DNA of 64,000 nt from Catellatospora bangladeshensis. GTDB lineage: Bacteria; Actinomycetota; Actinomycetes; Mycobacteriales; Micromonosporaceae. The translations under genes and the position numbers were made by a program. The stretch covers positions 186,001 through 250,000 of the forward strand of contig NZ_BONF01000010.1 of NCBI RefSeq assembly GCF_016862575.1, given 5' to 3'. Numbering within the stretch: position 1 is the first letter of the stretch; each line of letters starts with the position of its first letter. The notes beneath the pieces are model-generated. The model searched no databases and was not told where the DNA came from. It worked only from the letters and a program-made list of their open reading frames with translations. Below, in pieces: positions 25,444 through 33,384 of the stretch.

Positions 25444-25772
25444 CGCGGTGCTCATGAGGCGCTGACAATGCAGGCCAGGCGGCCTTCACCGGCAGGCCGA
25501 GAGCCGATCATGGACGACAGCCACACGATGACCAGTCCGACAGCAACCCGACATGCAAACGACAGCGATACACGCCGATGCACGCCCTACGGTCAGTGAC
25601 GTCCAGCCGAACGAGCGGCTCGGTGGGGCGTCCGCCCGGCAGTCCGACCCCGAGTGCCGGTCCGGTCGGCCCGAAGTGAGGAGCGTGGCGGCAGTGTCGT
25701 GGCGGTGCGCGACCGTGGCAGCCGATGAGCGCTGTCGGTGACTGCGTACGTTGTAACCGCCACCATGTCTTA

Positions 25773-25809
25773 CCCCCAGGGAGAACTCCCGATAGGGAGT
25801 CTGACTTCG
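25773..25809. repeat. Palindromic unit, copy 2 of a 366-base duplication
   Basis: CCAGGGAG followed by ACTCCCGATAGGGAGT (25785-25800) and CTGACTTCG, exactly 366 bases after copy 1. It differs from copy 1 by a few substitutions, so the duplication is not recent. Confidence 0.75.
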
Positions 25810-25998
25810 ACCGGCGGCACTTGACGGCCTGTCAGTGCAGCTAGGTGGGTGTGGGCAGCCATGGTCCGGGCGGATCTTGGGCGACGGCTGCCCGACGACC
25901 AGCCCGACAGCAGCCCGCCATGCAACCGACAGCGACAAGGTCCGATACATGGTTGCTGTGGGTGAGGTCCCCGGCCGCGCCGCCGGGGACCCGTGCTG

Positions 25999-26688
25999 TC
26001 AGAGAGTGGTTTCTGGCTCGGCGGTGGTGCGGTGGTTGCGGCGGTCGCGGGCGCGTTCGAAGGGCCGGTCGGCCACCGTGGCCGCACCGTGGGCCGGGTC
26101 GTAGCTCACGCAGCCCGCCTGGCGGTCCTTGGCGTCGTGCATGGCCAGGTCGGCCTGGTGCAGCAGCAGTGACAGGTCCGTGCCGGGCCGATGCTCGGCC
26201 ACGCCGATCGACATCGACAGGGTCAACAGCCCCCCGCCGGGCAGCGGCATCGGGGTGGAGGAGATGAGGTGGCGCAGGTGCTGGGCGTGGATGAGGCTGT
26301 CGTGGAGGGCTGTGGGCCAGGCGAAGACAAACTCGTCGCCGTGCAGCCGCCATACGGCGGTGTCGGGTGCGTGGGCGCGGAGGAGGGTGGCGATGTGGCG
26401 CAGGGCCTGGTCGCCGGTGGCGTGGCCGTGGTCGTAGTTGAGCTGCTTGAACCGGTCGAGGTCGGCGAAGCCCACGCACACCGGTTCCTTGCCGGTGATC
26501 ATCGCGGTGATGCGGGCCTCGGCGTCGGCGCGGTTGGGCAGGCCGGTGAGGGCGTCGATGTGGCGCGCCCGCCACAGTTCCTCGTCGCGCAAGCGCCTGG
26601 CGGCGGCCAGGCCCGCGCCGTGGCCGGTGAGCCAGCCCGCGAGCGCGGCGAGGCCGAGCAGGCCGAACAGCATGGTCGTGTGGGACAT
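25999..26688 (-). CDS. Short GGDEF-domain protein of the element
   Basis: A protein of 229 residues. One N-terminal membrane segment (about residues 5-25) is followed by a GGDEF domain (DALTGLPNR, FADLDRFKQLNYDHGHATGD, and the active-site motif at about residue 116). The signature reads HGDEF instead of GGDEF. A change in the first Gly often reduces but does not always abolish diguanylate cyclase activity, so synthesis of cyclic di-GMP is uncertain. Similar proteins are common on actinobacterial integrative elements. The start ATG at 26688 has GGAG about 9 bases upstream, and that GGAG is inside a stem (26695-26716). Confidence 0.85.
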   Translation of the reverse strand: MSHTTMLFGLLGLAALAGWLTGHGAGLAAARRLRDEELWRARHIDALTGLPNRADAEARITAMITGKEPVCVGFADLDRFKQLNYDHGHATGDQALRHIATLLRAHAPDTAVWRLHGDEFVFAWPTALHDSLIHAQHLRHLISSTPMPLPGGGLLTLSMSIGVAEHRPGTDLSLLLHQADLAMHDAKDRQAGCVSYDPAHGAATVADRPFERARDRRNHRTTAEPETTL

Positions 26689-26694
26689 TGGGCA

Positions 26695-26716
26695 GTGCTC
26701 CTCTAGTCAGGAGCAC
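26695..26716. promoter_or_regulatory. Stem covering the GGDEF ribosome binding site
   Basis: GTGCTCC (26695-26701) pairs with GGAGCAC (26710-26716) across an 8-base loop, just upstream of the GGDEF start on the minus strand. The Shine-Dalgarno GGAG of that gene lies in the arm nearer the start. This could lower translation. Confidence 0.35.
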
Positions 26717-26754
26717 CGAAGGCGGCAGGGCTGGCAGGCTTGCTGCCGCCTTCG
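26717..26754. terminator. Hairpin between replication-relaxation and GGDEF genes
   Basis: 12-base perfect arms (CGAAGGCGGCAG at 26717-26728, complement at 26743-26754) with a 14-base loop. It lies about 117 bases after the replication-relaxation stop and immediately before the GGDEF leader, so it probably ends the DUF2637 operon transcript. Confidence 0.65.
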
Positions 26755-26870
26755 GGCTACACGGGGGTCGTGCCGGCGGCAGACGCCGCCGGCGTCATGG
26801 GCGCTCCGGCGCCTGCCGAGGTCAAGTGGTCGGCGGGCGGCCGAAGCCGCGGCGGCTTTGCGCTCCTGTG

Positions 26871-27743
26871 CTACCTGCGCTTGCGCCGCTCCAGCACGGC
26901 GGGGGCGTACTGCCAGGTCGCTACGGCATGCTCGTAGAGCCTGCGCAGGTCGATCAGACGGTGCAGGCCCCGTTCGCCGGGGATCGACCAGATCCGGTCG
27001 GCGGGGGTTTCCGCGGGGTTGAGCCGGTCGGCGGCGATGGTCGCGACCGGCACGGGCGTGTGCAGGTCGCCGATGCGTTCGTGCAGGGCCGCCTCCCGGC
27101 GGGCCGAGTGCAGCCGGAACAGCAGCGGCCAGGGCGGGGCTTCGCTGTAGGTGATCGCCTCCTGGTATCGCTCGATCTTGCCGGTGAGCACTGACAACTG
27201 CTCGGTGCCGGTGTCGTACTCGAACAGCAGCGCCACGAACGTGTCCTGCTCGCTCCATTCGGCGTAGCCGTCGGGCTGCAGGTACACGCGCGCGGACTGG
27301 CCGGGCTCGGGGTCCCAGCGCAGCAGCCGCGCGGGCGGGTTGCGGCGGGCGTGCCCGGCCAGGTCGGTGAAGAAGCCGTTGACTCCGGCGGTGTGGGCGT
27401 GGTTGCGGCTGGTGGCCAGCCGGTGGCGGCGCGCGGCGGTTTCGGCGGGCCGTGGCGGTTTGAGGCCGTAGGACGAGGCCGCCAGCACCGCGCCGGGGTG
27501 GGCAAGGACGTAGGACCAGGGGTAGGTGCCGCCGTCGGGGCGGTGCGGCCGGAACCGGTCGATCACCTTCATGTTCATCAGTTCCAGCAGCCGCTGCTGG
27601 GCCGTGCGCGGTGACGGGAACAGCGCGGTGGTGACCTGCGGGGTGGTCAGCACCCCGTGGTCGAACAGCCAGCACAGCAGCGTCCAGTCCCGGTCGGTCA
27701 GCCGGGACTGGACCCGCAGCACGATGTCATCGCTTGTTTTCAT
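26871..27743 (-). CDS. Replication-relaxation family protein
   Basis: A protein of 290 residues. The N-terminus is a winged helix (RLTDRDWTLLCWLFDHGVLTTPQVTTALF, RLLELMNMKVIDRF). The segment YPWSYVLAHPGAVLAA and the helical nuclease-like core (FTDLAGHAR, YAEWSEQD, FLYEYDTGTEQL-type strand) follow. This matches the replication-relaxation family (PF13814), found on actinobacterial plasmids and integrative elements and proposed to act in DNA nicking or replication initiation. The start is ATG at 27743, overlapping the stop of the previous gene (ATGA), so translation is coupled. A role in element replication or mobilisation is inferred. Confidence 0.85.
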   Translation of the reverse strand: MKTSDDIVLRVQSRLTDRDWTLLCWLFDHGVLTTPQVTTALFPSPRTAQQRLLELMNMKVIDRFRPHRPDGGTYPWSYVLAHPGAVLAASSYGLKPPRPAETAARRHRLATSRNHAHTAGVNGFFTDLAGHARRNPPARLLRWDPEPGQSARVYLQPDGYAEWSEQDTFVALLFEYDTGTEQLSVLTGKIERYQEAITYSEAPPWPLLFRLHSARREAALHERIGDLHTPVPVATIAADRLNPAETPADRIWSIPGERGLHRLIDLRRLYEHAVATWQYAPAVLERRKRR

Positions 27744-28042
27744 GCGGCACCCCGCCCAGGGGAGAACCCACCTGGGTTATCGGGCTCATCTCGCCCGGCC
27801 CGTGAAGTGGGCATACGCTGCCGGGCCGCGCCTGTCAGCGGGTACGGCTGCGGGTTCGCCTCAAGGCGAGCCCAGACCCGGGGCCGTATCCGAGCGTCCC
27901 GGCGGCCGACCGGCCGCAGCGGCTCGTTCATGCTGTCAGCGGCTACCGACAGTCGTGCCGTGTACCGCAGCGGCGTGAAGCCGCCGGGGCTGCCGCCCGT
28001 GCGCGTGGTGGTCGCTGTCGTCATGGTTATGGTCGTGGTCAT
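27740..28042 (-). CDS. Small basic protein between DUF2637 and replication-relaxation genes
   Basis: A protein of 100 residues. Start and stop both overlap neighbours by four bases (ATGA at 28039-28042 and 27740-27743), which is strong evidence that it is translated. The N-terminus is Thr-rich (MTTTITMTTATTT), the centre is Arg/Pro-rich (RPVGRRDARIRPRVWARLEANPQPYPL) and the end is probably disordered. No domain was recognised. The sandwiched position suggests a partner of the replication-relaxation protein or a DNA-binding accessory factor. Confidence 0.65.
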   Translation of the reverse strand: MTTTITMTTATTTRTGGSPGGFTPLRYTARLSVAADSMNEPLRPVGRRDARIRPRVWARLEANPQPYPLTGAARQRMPTSRAGRDEPDNPGGFSPGRGAA

Positions 28043-29016
28043 TTCGTGCCTCCAGGCGTCGGTGAAGGTGTGCAACTGCCCCGGACCAGGTCAGGCCGGG
28101 GGTTGGGCTCGTTGGGTGAGCAGGGCCGGTGGCTCCTGCGGCCCGGCGGCGAGCGCTCGGGTGCTGTGGTCGACGACACTGGCGCTGTCAGCGAATCGAG
28201 CGATTCGGACAGTGGACTGCTGATGCTGTCAGCGCTACTCCCCGCGCTGCTCAGCTGCCGACGTTGGGCGGCATCCTGAGCGATGGGCGCGGTGAGCGCG
28301 CCGCTGGCGACGGCGTCGCGCACGAGGCGCATAAGGTCGTTGGCGGTGGCGTTGGACAGAGCATGACCGCGAGCGCGCAGCCGCCGGGCCACACTCGCCC
28401 GAGAGACCGCCTCGCCGGCCGCTGACAGATCCCGCGCCGCCGCCAACGCGGCCGGCAGCAGCGCGGTTACCTCTGGGTCGACGTCTCGATCGGGGGGACT
28501 TGTCCGGGACCGGTCCTCGTCCCCGCCGGAGTCCGGGTCGAGGTGGCCCATGGTGTCGGCGCGGCCCATCGCGATTTTCACCATGGCGAGGAACCCCAAC
28601 GCCGGGAGCATCGCCGCCAGCCAGCCGATGACCGAGCGATGCGCCTGCACGACCTGCGCCGACAGCGACAGGAACACCGCCACCACCAGCACCGCCGCCG
28701 GGAAGAACACGCCCAGCCCCAGACGTTTGCGCCGCCGCAGCTCCAGTCCCGACGCCACGGACATCAACTCGAGGATGACCGCGTCGGCCCAGGCCAGCCA
28801 GCCATGCTGCCCGTGCTCCTCCGCGAGATCGTGAACGTGGGTGAACGACGCCGCCGCGGCGGCCAACCCGATCGCCAGCATGATCGAGATCTGAACCAGG
28901 TCTTCGGTCCGGTGCCGGACCGCGGTCCGCCCCGTCCGCGTCCCGCCGCCCGGCGGTGACGGGTCGTCGGCGGGATCGCGGCCCCGGGACAACGGAACAG
29001 GTTGCTGCAAGGTCAT
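28039..29016 (-). CDS. DUF2637 membrane protein of integrative elements
   Basis: A protein of 325 residues from ATG 29016, with GGAGG upstream. Four membrane segments are visible between about residues 40 and 160, in the typical DUF2637 arrangement (ISIMLAIGLAAAAASFTHVHDLAEEHGQ, a helix with LELMSVASGLELRRRKR, then two more). A soluble C-terminal half carries a DNA-binding-like helix pair (AVSRASVARRLRARGHALSNATANDL). DUF2637 proteins are hallmarks of actinomycete conjugative plasmids and AICEs and are related to the Spd spread proteins. It heads the coupled three-gene operon. Confidence 0.85.
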   Translation of the reverse strand: MTLQQPVPLSRGRDPADDPSPPGGGTRTGRTAVRHRTEDLVQISIMLAIGLAAAAASFTHVHDLAEEHGQHGWLAWADAVILELMSVASGLELRRRKRLGLGVFFPAAVLVVAVFLSLSAQVVQAHRSVIGWLAAMLPALGFLAMVKIAMGRADTMGHLDPDSGGDEDRSRTSPPDRDVDPEVTALLPAALAAARDLSAAGEAVSRASVARRLRARGHALSNATANDLMRLVRDAVASGALTAPIAQDAAQRRQLSSAGSSADSISSPLSESLDSLTAPVSSTTAPERSPPGRRSHRPCSPNEPNPRPDLVRGSCTPSPTPGGTK

Positions 29017-29618
29017 CTCGGCCTCCAGGAGAAGAAGAGCCAGCCCGCACCGGGACCGGCGCGGGCTGGCGACAACGACGTCAAGCGCGCCTCAGGACCG
29101 AGGCGCGCTGACTTCTACCTATGGGACAGGTGCTGCCCGCCGCCGGATTCGACTACCTGTGACACAGGACACTCGACACCCGTTCGGGAAAGGGCTCGGA
29201 GGATCTGCCGCGAGACGATCTACATGCAGGCCAGCCCTTAAGACCATCGCCACGAAGGGCACCTATCGTTATTGATCGAGATATCCAGACCTGTCGATTG
29301 CATACGTCATCGGTGGGACCTCGATATGGAATCAGGGGATCTTCATCAGCACCTCCCCCAACCTGCACATCGGCCAATAACAGAGCGTGCTGCGGCACCG
29401 CTCGCGCGAGTCCAGTTAGATGCTTCCGCGGCTTCTGCCGACAGATGAGCCCTCAGACAAGTACGACCGCGCTGTCGCCGGAGGCCCCTACCAGGTGCGG
29501 TCCGGCGTGCAAGCCACCGGACAGGGTGAACCGTCCGACTGTCCCATGGCGCGAAGCCAGGGTACCGTCCAAAATCGATCTCACGCTTGCATGCGAGGTC
29601 GGCGAGAGGGAACGACGA
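29017..29618. other. Intergenic region between DUF2637 operon and Gabija
   Basis: A divergent region of about 600 bases. The hairpins AGCGCGCCTC/GAGGCGCGCT (29084-29109) and AGCCCGC/GCGGGCT (29042-29067) lie near the DUF2637 start. CCTGTG-A-CACAGG (29156-29168) is a perfect operator-like palindrome. The GC content drops from about 29230 on. Frames upstream of GajA are open but show no domain. Promoters for both directions should lie here. Confidence 0.5.
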
Positions 29619-31610
29619 GTGAGACTCAAGGCAGTCGAGGTACGTAACTTCAGGTCGCTCCTCGACGTATGCATCGCGATCGACATGACGACCACCTTGA
29701 TCGTTGGCAAGAACAACACTGGAAAGACATCTCTGCTAGATGTATTTTCCAAGTTCGTCCACGTCGGCGGAAGCTTTGCCATCGAAGATCTATCTACGGT
29801 ACGAATCAACGATCTCGTCGCAGCCGTCCATAAGTATGCGCAGAGCAAGACTGAGCGCAACAACGGCAACGAACCAGCAGCAGAAGATCTGCTCAAGCAG
29901 GCATTAGCACTGATTCCGTCCATTGAGCTAAAACTCACATTTGAGTACACGGCCGAGGACGATATCGCGCCGATAGCCAGCATCATTCTGGACCTCGACG
30001 AGTCGAGCCACGAGGCAAAGCTCTGCGCAGCTCTCGAGATGGCGAAGCCGCTGGAGTTTCTCGAAGAGACGTACGCCATAGAACCAGCAGATCAGCTAGT
30101 AAAGTACATCAGAAGAAGCTTCGGACGAGTTTTCGCCGCTCGGTACTATGCAGTTGACGCCGTAACGAGTTCACATCGCGTTGAAGTTAACAGGACCATC
30201 GTACAGAAAATATTCAGCACGAACTTCATCTACGCCCAGAATAAGCTCGACGACTCGTCCGCAGACACCACAAGGAACCTCTCAAAGACCTTTGCCGCAT
30301 ATTACAACTTGGCTGGTGCCGACAATCCCAGTGTCGAAGATATAGAAAACGCTCTTGCGCAAGTTGCCGTTCAGTTGGACGGCAAGTACGAAACTCTGTT
30401 CAAGCCGATCTTCGATGATCTAAACGGATTCGGCGTGGACACCATTACTCCGATACAGAATCTAAAGGTTCAGGCGTATTTCGAGGCCAATAGGATTGTC
30501 GAAGGAAATACTCGGCTCTACTATGAGTCCGGCGGACATCTATTGCCCGAAGGATACAACGGCCTGGGTTACACAAAACTGATCTTCACGATACTCCAGT
30601 GCGTGGCTTCATATGAGGCCTACTTGAAGTCGGCACCCAAGCCATCGTTCCAGGTACTCTTTATTGAAGAACCCGAGGCGCACCTGCATCCGCAGATGCA
30701 GGAGGTGTTCATCAAGAACGTAAAGGAATACATTCAAAGCAAGGCGGGATGGAATGTTCAGGTCATCATCACGACGCACTCCTCGCACATCGTAGCCAGC
30801 AGCAGCTTCGCCAATATCAGATACTTCGACAACTCCGACTCGGCGTCCATCGTCGTTAAGGACTTGTCGACGTTTCAGGGCAAGGTTTCGGAAGATGCTG
30901 ATAATACGCTGAGATTCCTGCGCCAGCACATGGTGCTGAGTAAGTGCGATCTGTTCTTCGCGGATCGAGTAATTCTAGTTGAGGGGACAGTGGAGCGCCT
31001 CCTGCTCCCGGCCATGATAGCCGAATGCGTGCCAACGCTCAGGCACAAGTACGTTTCGCTAGTCGAGGTTGGCGGAGCCTACGCACACAAATTCAAGGAG
31101 CTACTCACCTTCATCAACATCCCCACCCTTGTCATCACGGATATCGACTCCGTCGACCCGAGCTCCCGCGGCAAGGCATGTGAGACGTCAGTTGCCGGTG
31201 CCGTCACATCCAATGCGACTCTGAAGACGTGGCTGCCGAAGCGGGTGTCGATATCGGACCTAATCGCGCTTCCGGAATCACAAAAAGTCGACGGGATGTT
31301 CAGGGTTGCATATCAGGTATCTGAGGCTTCCGGGGGCAAGGTCGGCAGGAGCTTCGAAGAAGCGTTCATTCTCGCAAACGCGCAGGTAATTGCAACTCAG
31401 CTTTCGAGCTTGGCGCTGAAGGACCATTTTACCGACGACGTTACCGGCGATCCGCTATCCGAGACTGACATTCAAGCCAACTCTTATGAGGTGGCCAAAA
31501 GCCTGTCTAACAAAAAGACCGACCTTGCGTTCGACATTATGTATCTTTCGAACTGGAACGTGCCCAGGTACATCAAGGAAGGGCTAGAATGGCTCAGTCG
31601 CGGGCACTGA
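29619..31610 (+). CDS. gajA: Gabija GajA-like OLD-family ATPase/TOPRIM nuclease
   Basis: A protein of 663 residues from GTG 29619 (RLKAVEVRNFRSLLDV); the open frame continues upstream without recognisable domain. Walker A is VGKNNTGKT (Lys36), the ABC-type D-loop region is IEEPEAHLHPQM (Glu350-Glu351) and TTHSSHI is the switch His. A C-terminal TOPRIM domain has LVEGTVE (Glu455) and TDIDSVD (Asp508, Asp510). This is a class 2 OLD nuclease. With the adjacent UvrD-like gene it forms a Gabija antiphage pair, in which GajA nicks DNA when nucleotide levels fall. It is somewhat longer than the best-studied GajA (about 580 residues). Codon use is clearly AT-richer than the surroundings, a sign of transfer. 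Confidence 0.85.
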   Translation: MRLKAVEVRNFRSLLDVCIAIDMTTTLIVGKNNTGKTSLLDVFSKFVHVGGSFAIEDLSTVRINDLVAAVHKYAQSKTERNNGNEPAAEDLLKQALALIPSIELKLTFEYTAEDDIAPIASIILDLDESSHEAKLCAALEMAKPLEFLEETYAIEPADQLVKYIRRSFGRVFAARYYAVDAVTSSHRVEVNRTIVQKIFSTNFIYAQNKLDDSSADTTRNLSKTFAAYYNLAGADNPSVEDIENALAQVAVQLDGKYETLFKPIFDDLNGFGVDTITPIQNLKVQAYFEANRIVEGNTRLYYESGGHLLPEGYNGLGYTKLIFTILQCVASYEAYLKSAPKPSFQVLFIEEPEAHLHPQMQEVFIKNVKEYIQSKAGWNVQVIITTHSSHIVASSSFANIRYFDNSDSASIVVKDLSTFQGKVSEDADNTLRFLRQHMVLSKCDLFFADRVILVEGTVERLLLPAMIAECVPTLRHKYVSLVEVGGAYAHKFKELLTFINIPTLVITDIDSVDPSSRGKACETSVAGAVTSNATLKTWLPKRVSISDLIALPESQKVDGMFRVAYQVSEASGGKVGRSFEEAFILANAQVIATQLSSLALKDHFTDDVTGDPLSETDIQANSYEVAKSLSNKKTDLAFDIMYLSNWNVPRYIKEGLEWLSRGH

Positions 31611-33226
31611 CAGAGGTAGAAGAAGCGCTGGATGAGCGGCGCAGTTTCGTAGTGGAAGCCGGCGCTGGTTCCGGTAAGACCTACGCGCTTGTTCATGGAC
31701 TCCGATATCTTCTTGCAAGCCAACGCCGATATCTTGAGCGAAACAACAAGAGGATCGCTTGTATCACCTACACCAATGTAGCGAAGAACGAGATATCTGA
31801 GCGCTTGGCGGATGATCCGCTCGTTTTCGTCGGAACCATCCATGAATTCCTGTGGTCGGTCATTCAAAGATTCCAGTCAGAGCTCAAGATGCATCTTGTT
31901 GATTACAATTCGACCGTCCGCAAGCCGGTGGAGAACCTGGAAGTCCTCCTTGACGCCCTTCCGGTGGTCTATTCGGATCGCGGACGGAAATTCGAAAGAG
32001 GTCAACTGTTCCACGACGATGTGATCGAGCTGTCGTACCGTCTATTTGCCCATCACCCAAAGATCGCCCGCATTGCGAGAAGCCAATTTCCGTACATCTT
32101 CGTCGACGAGTATCAGGACACGGAAAAGCGAACGATTGATCTACTCTTGAACCACTTACTCAGAGGAGGCGAAGACGGATGTCTGGTCGGCCTTTTCGGT
32201 GATTCAATGCAGAAGATCTACAATTCGGGAGTTGGATCGGTTTCTCACGAGAGACTGACCAGAATCAGCAAAATTGAGAACTATAGATGCTCTCGACGTG
32301 TCATTGAGCTTCTCAACAAGATTCGACCTTCTCTCCAACAGGTTGCCGCCGGGAATAATCTAGACGGACAGGTCGCCTTCTTTGTAGGTGCACCCGACGT
32401 GAGCCATGACGGAAATCTTGCTGCCGTTCGGCAGATACTTTTGCGGAGTGGCTGGACGGACGACAACACCAAGGTTCTGATGCTGACCCATAGGGGGATC
32501 GCCGACCGTTTGAAGTATCGCGGACTACTTGATGTATACGATCGGCGCGGCAGCTTCGCACGCGACAACCTTCTTGACGGAACCGACGCGTTCGCCGACC
32601 TATTCTCCAAGATCGAGGTCTTGTGTCGAGCCCTCGATAATCAGGATTTTGGAACGGTTTTCTCGGTTATCGGCCGCGACAGCTTGCGGCTCAGCAGGCA
32701 TAGCGACAAAGTCCATATTGCGAAGATCTTAACCGAACTTGCCAAGCTACGACTGAATAGCGACGTCGGCACGATTTTGGACTACGTATTTACCAAGAGA
32801 GTCCTTCAGAAGTCTGGTGCCATTAGGTTTATTGAAGACAGAGCCGAGGCCGAAACTCCCGAAGCGGAGAAGGACAAAGACTTTCTTGCTAACTTGCGCC
32901 TCGTCCCGTATCGGGAGGTAATAGAGTTTACGACATTCCGCGAATCCTCCACGCCATTTTCAACACAGCATGGCGTAAAGGGCGCCGAGTTCGACAATGT
33001 GCTTGTCGTTGTCGATGATGACGGCTGGAACCAATACAACATTGGTAACATGATGGCCAACACCGAGCGACTTCCACAGCGTTTTGAACGCTCGCGGAAC
33101 TTGTTCTACGTCTGTTGCTCGCGCGCGCGGGATGGTTTAGCCGTCGCGTTTCTGTCGTCTCCTCCGAATGCGGCTATCGAAACGGCGAAGAATTGGTTCG
33201 GTGCGCTAAACGTTCACTATCTGTAG
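31589..33226 (+). CDS. gajB: Gabija GajB-like UvrD-type helicase
   Basis: A protein of 545 residues. The start ATG at 31589 overlaps GajA by 22 bases. SF1A motifs appear in order: AGAGSGKT (Lys30), ITYTNVAKNEI, VDEYQDT (Asp173-Glu174), FGDSMQKIY, ENYRCS, LMLTHRG, the HGVKGAEFDNV segment, and FYVCCSRAR. GajB works with GajA in Gabija defence, sensing DNA ends and hydrolysing nucleotides to trigger GajA. As in its partner, AT-rich third positions contrast with the flanks. The pair ends at 33226 and no other gene shares the operon. Confidence 0.85.
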   Translation: MAQSRALTEVEEALDERRSFVVEAGAGSGKTYALVHGLRYLLASQRRYLERNNKRIACITYTNVAKNEISERLADDPLVFVGTIHEFLWSVIQRFQSELKMHLVDYNSTVRKPVENLEVLLDALPVVYSDRGRKFERGQLFHDDVIELSYRLFAHHPKIARIARSQFPYIFVDEYQDTEKRTIDLLLNHLLRGGEDGCLVGLFGDSMQKIYNSGVGSVSHERLTRISKIENYRCSRRVIELLNKIRPSLQQVAAGNNLDGQVAFFVGAPDVSHDGNLAAVRQILLRSGWTDDNTKVLMLTHRGIADRLKYRGLLDVYDRRGSFARDNLLDGTDAFADLFSKIEVLCRALDNQDFGTVFSVIGRDSLRLSRHSDKVHIAKILTELAKLRLNSDVGTILDYVFTKRVLQKSGAIRFIEDRAEAETPEAEKDKDFLANLRLVPYREVIEFTTFRESSTPFSTQHGVKGAEFDNVLVVVDDDGWNQYNIGNMMANTERLPQRFERSRNLFYVCCSRARDGLAVAFLSSPPNAAIETAKNWFGALNVHYL

Positions 33227-33384
33227 TGCTCGGCGCACTGGTTCAGCAACATTGATCATCGTGTGGCCGCTCAGGATTCAGTGATCGCTTCCGCTACGGC
33301 CGCCGCAGGTCGGAGACCAAAAACATGAGCACGCCTCGGCATGTCCGCTAGGTGATCGACACCTGCGCGACGAGAATTGAGCAG

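Larger units (their letters stand above)
24248..25998. other. 1.75 kb non-coding block with repeats, possible origin or transfer region
   Basis: No frame here shows a recognisable domain or a credible start. The stretch 24.25-24.85 kb is GC-rich with shadow frames only. It is followed by an AT-richer patch (about 24950-25050) and three CTGWCAG heptamers within 66 bases (24896, 24934, 24955). A roughly 366-base imperfect direct duplication follows, whose units carry an ACTCCC..GGGAGT palindrome (25419 and 25785). In actinomycete integrative elements the replication origin and transfer locus are often non-coding repeat regions near the integrase and replication genes, so this is the best candidate here. 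Confidence 0.5.

Noticed and set aside
29153-29398. 81-codon minus-strand frame between DUF2637 and GajA
   Set aside because: It lies across probable promoters, has no clear ribosome binding site and no recognisable domain.
29298-29618. Upstream extension of GajA (107 codons)
   Set aside because: No similarity to OLD proteins, and the conserved part starts right at the GTG at 29619.
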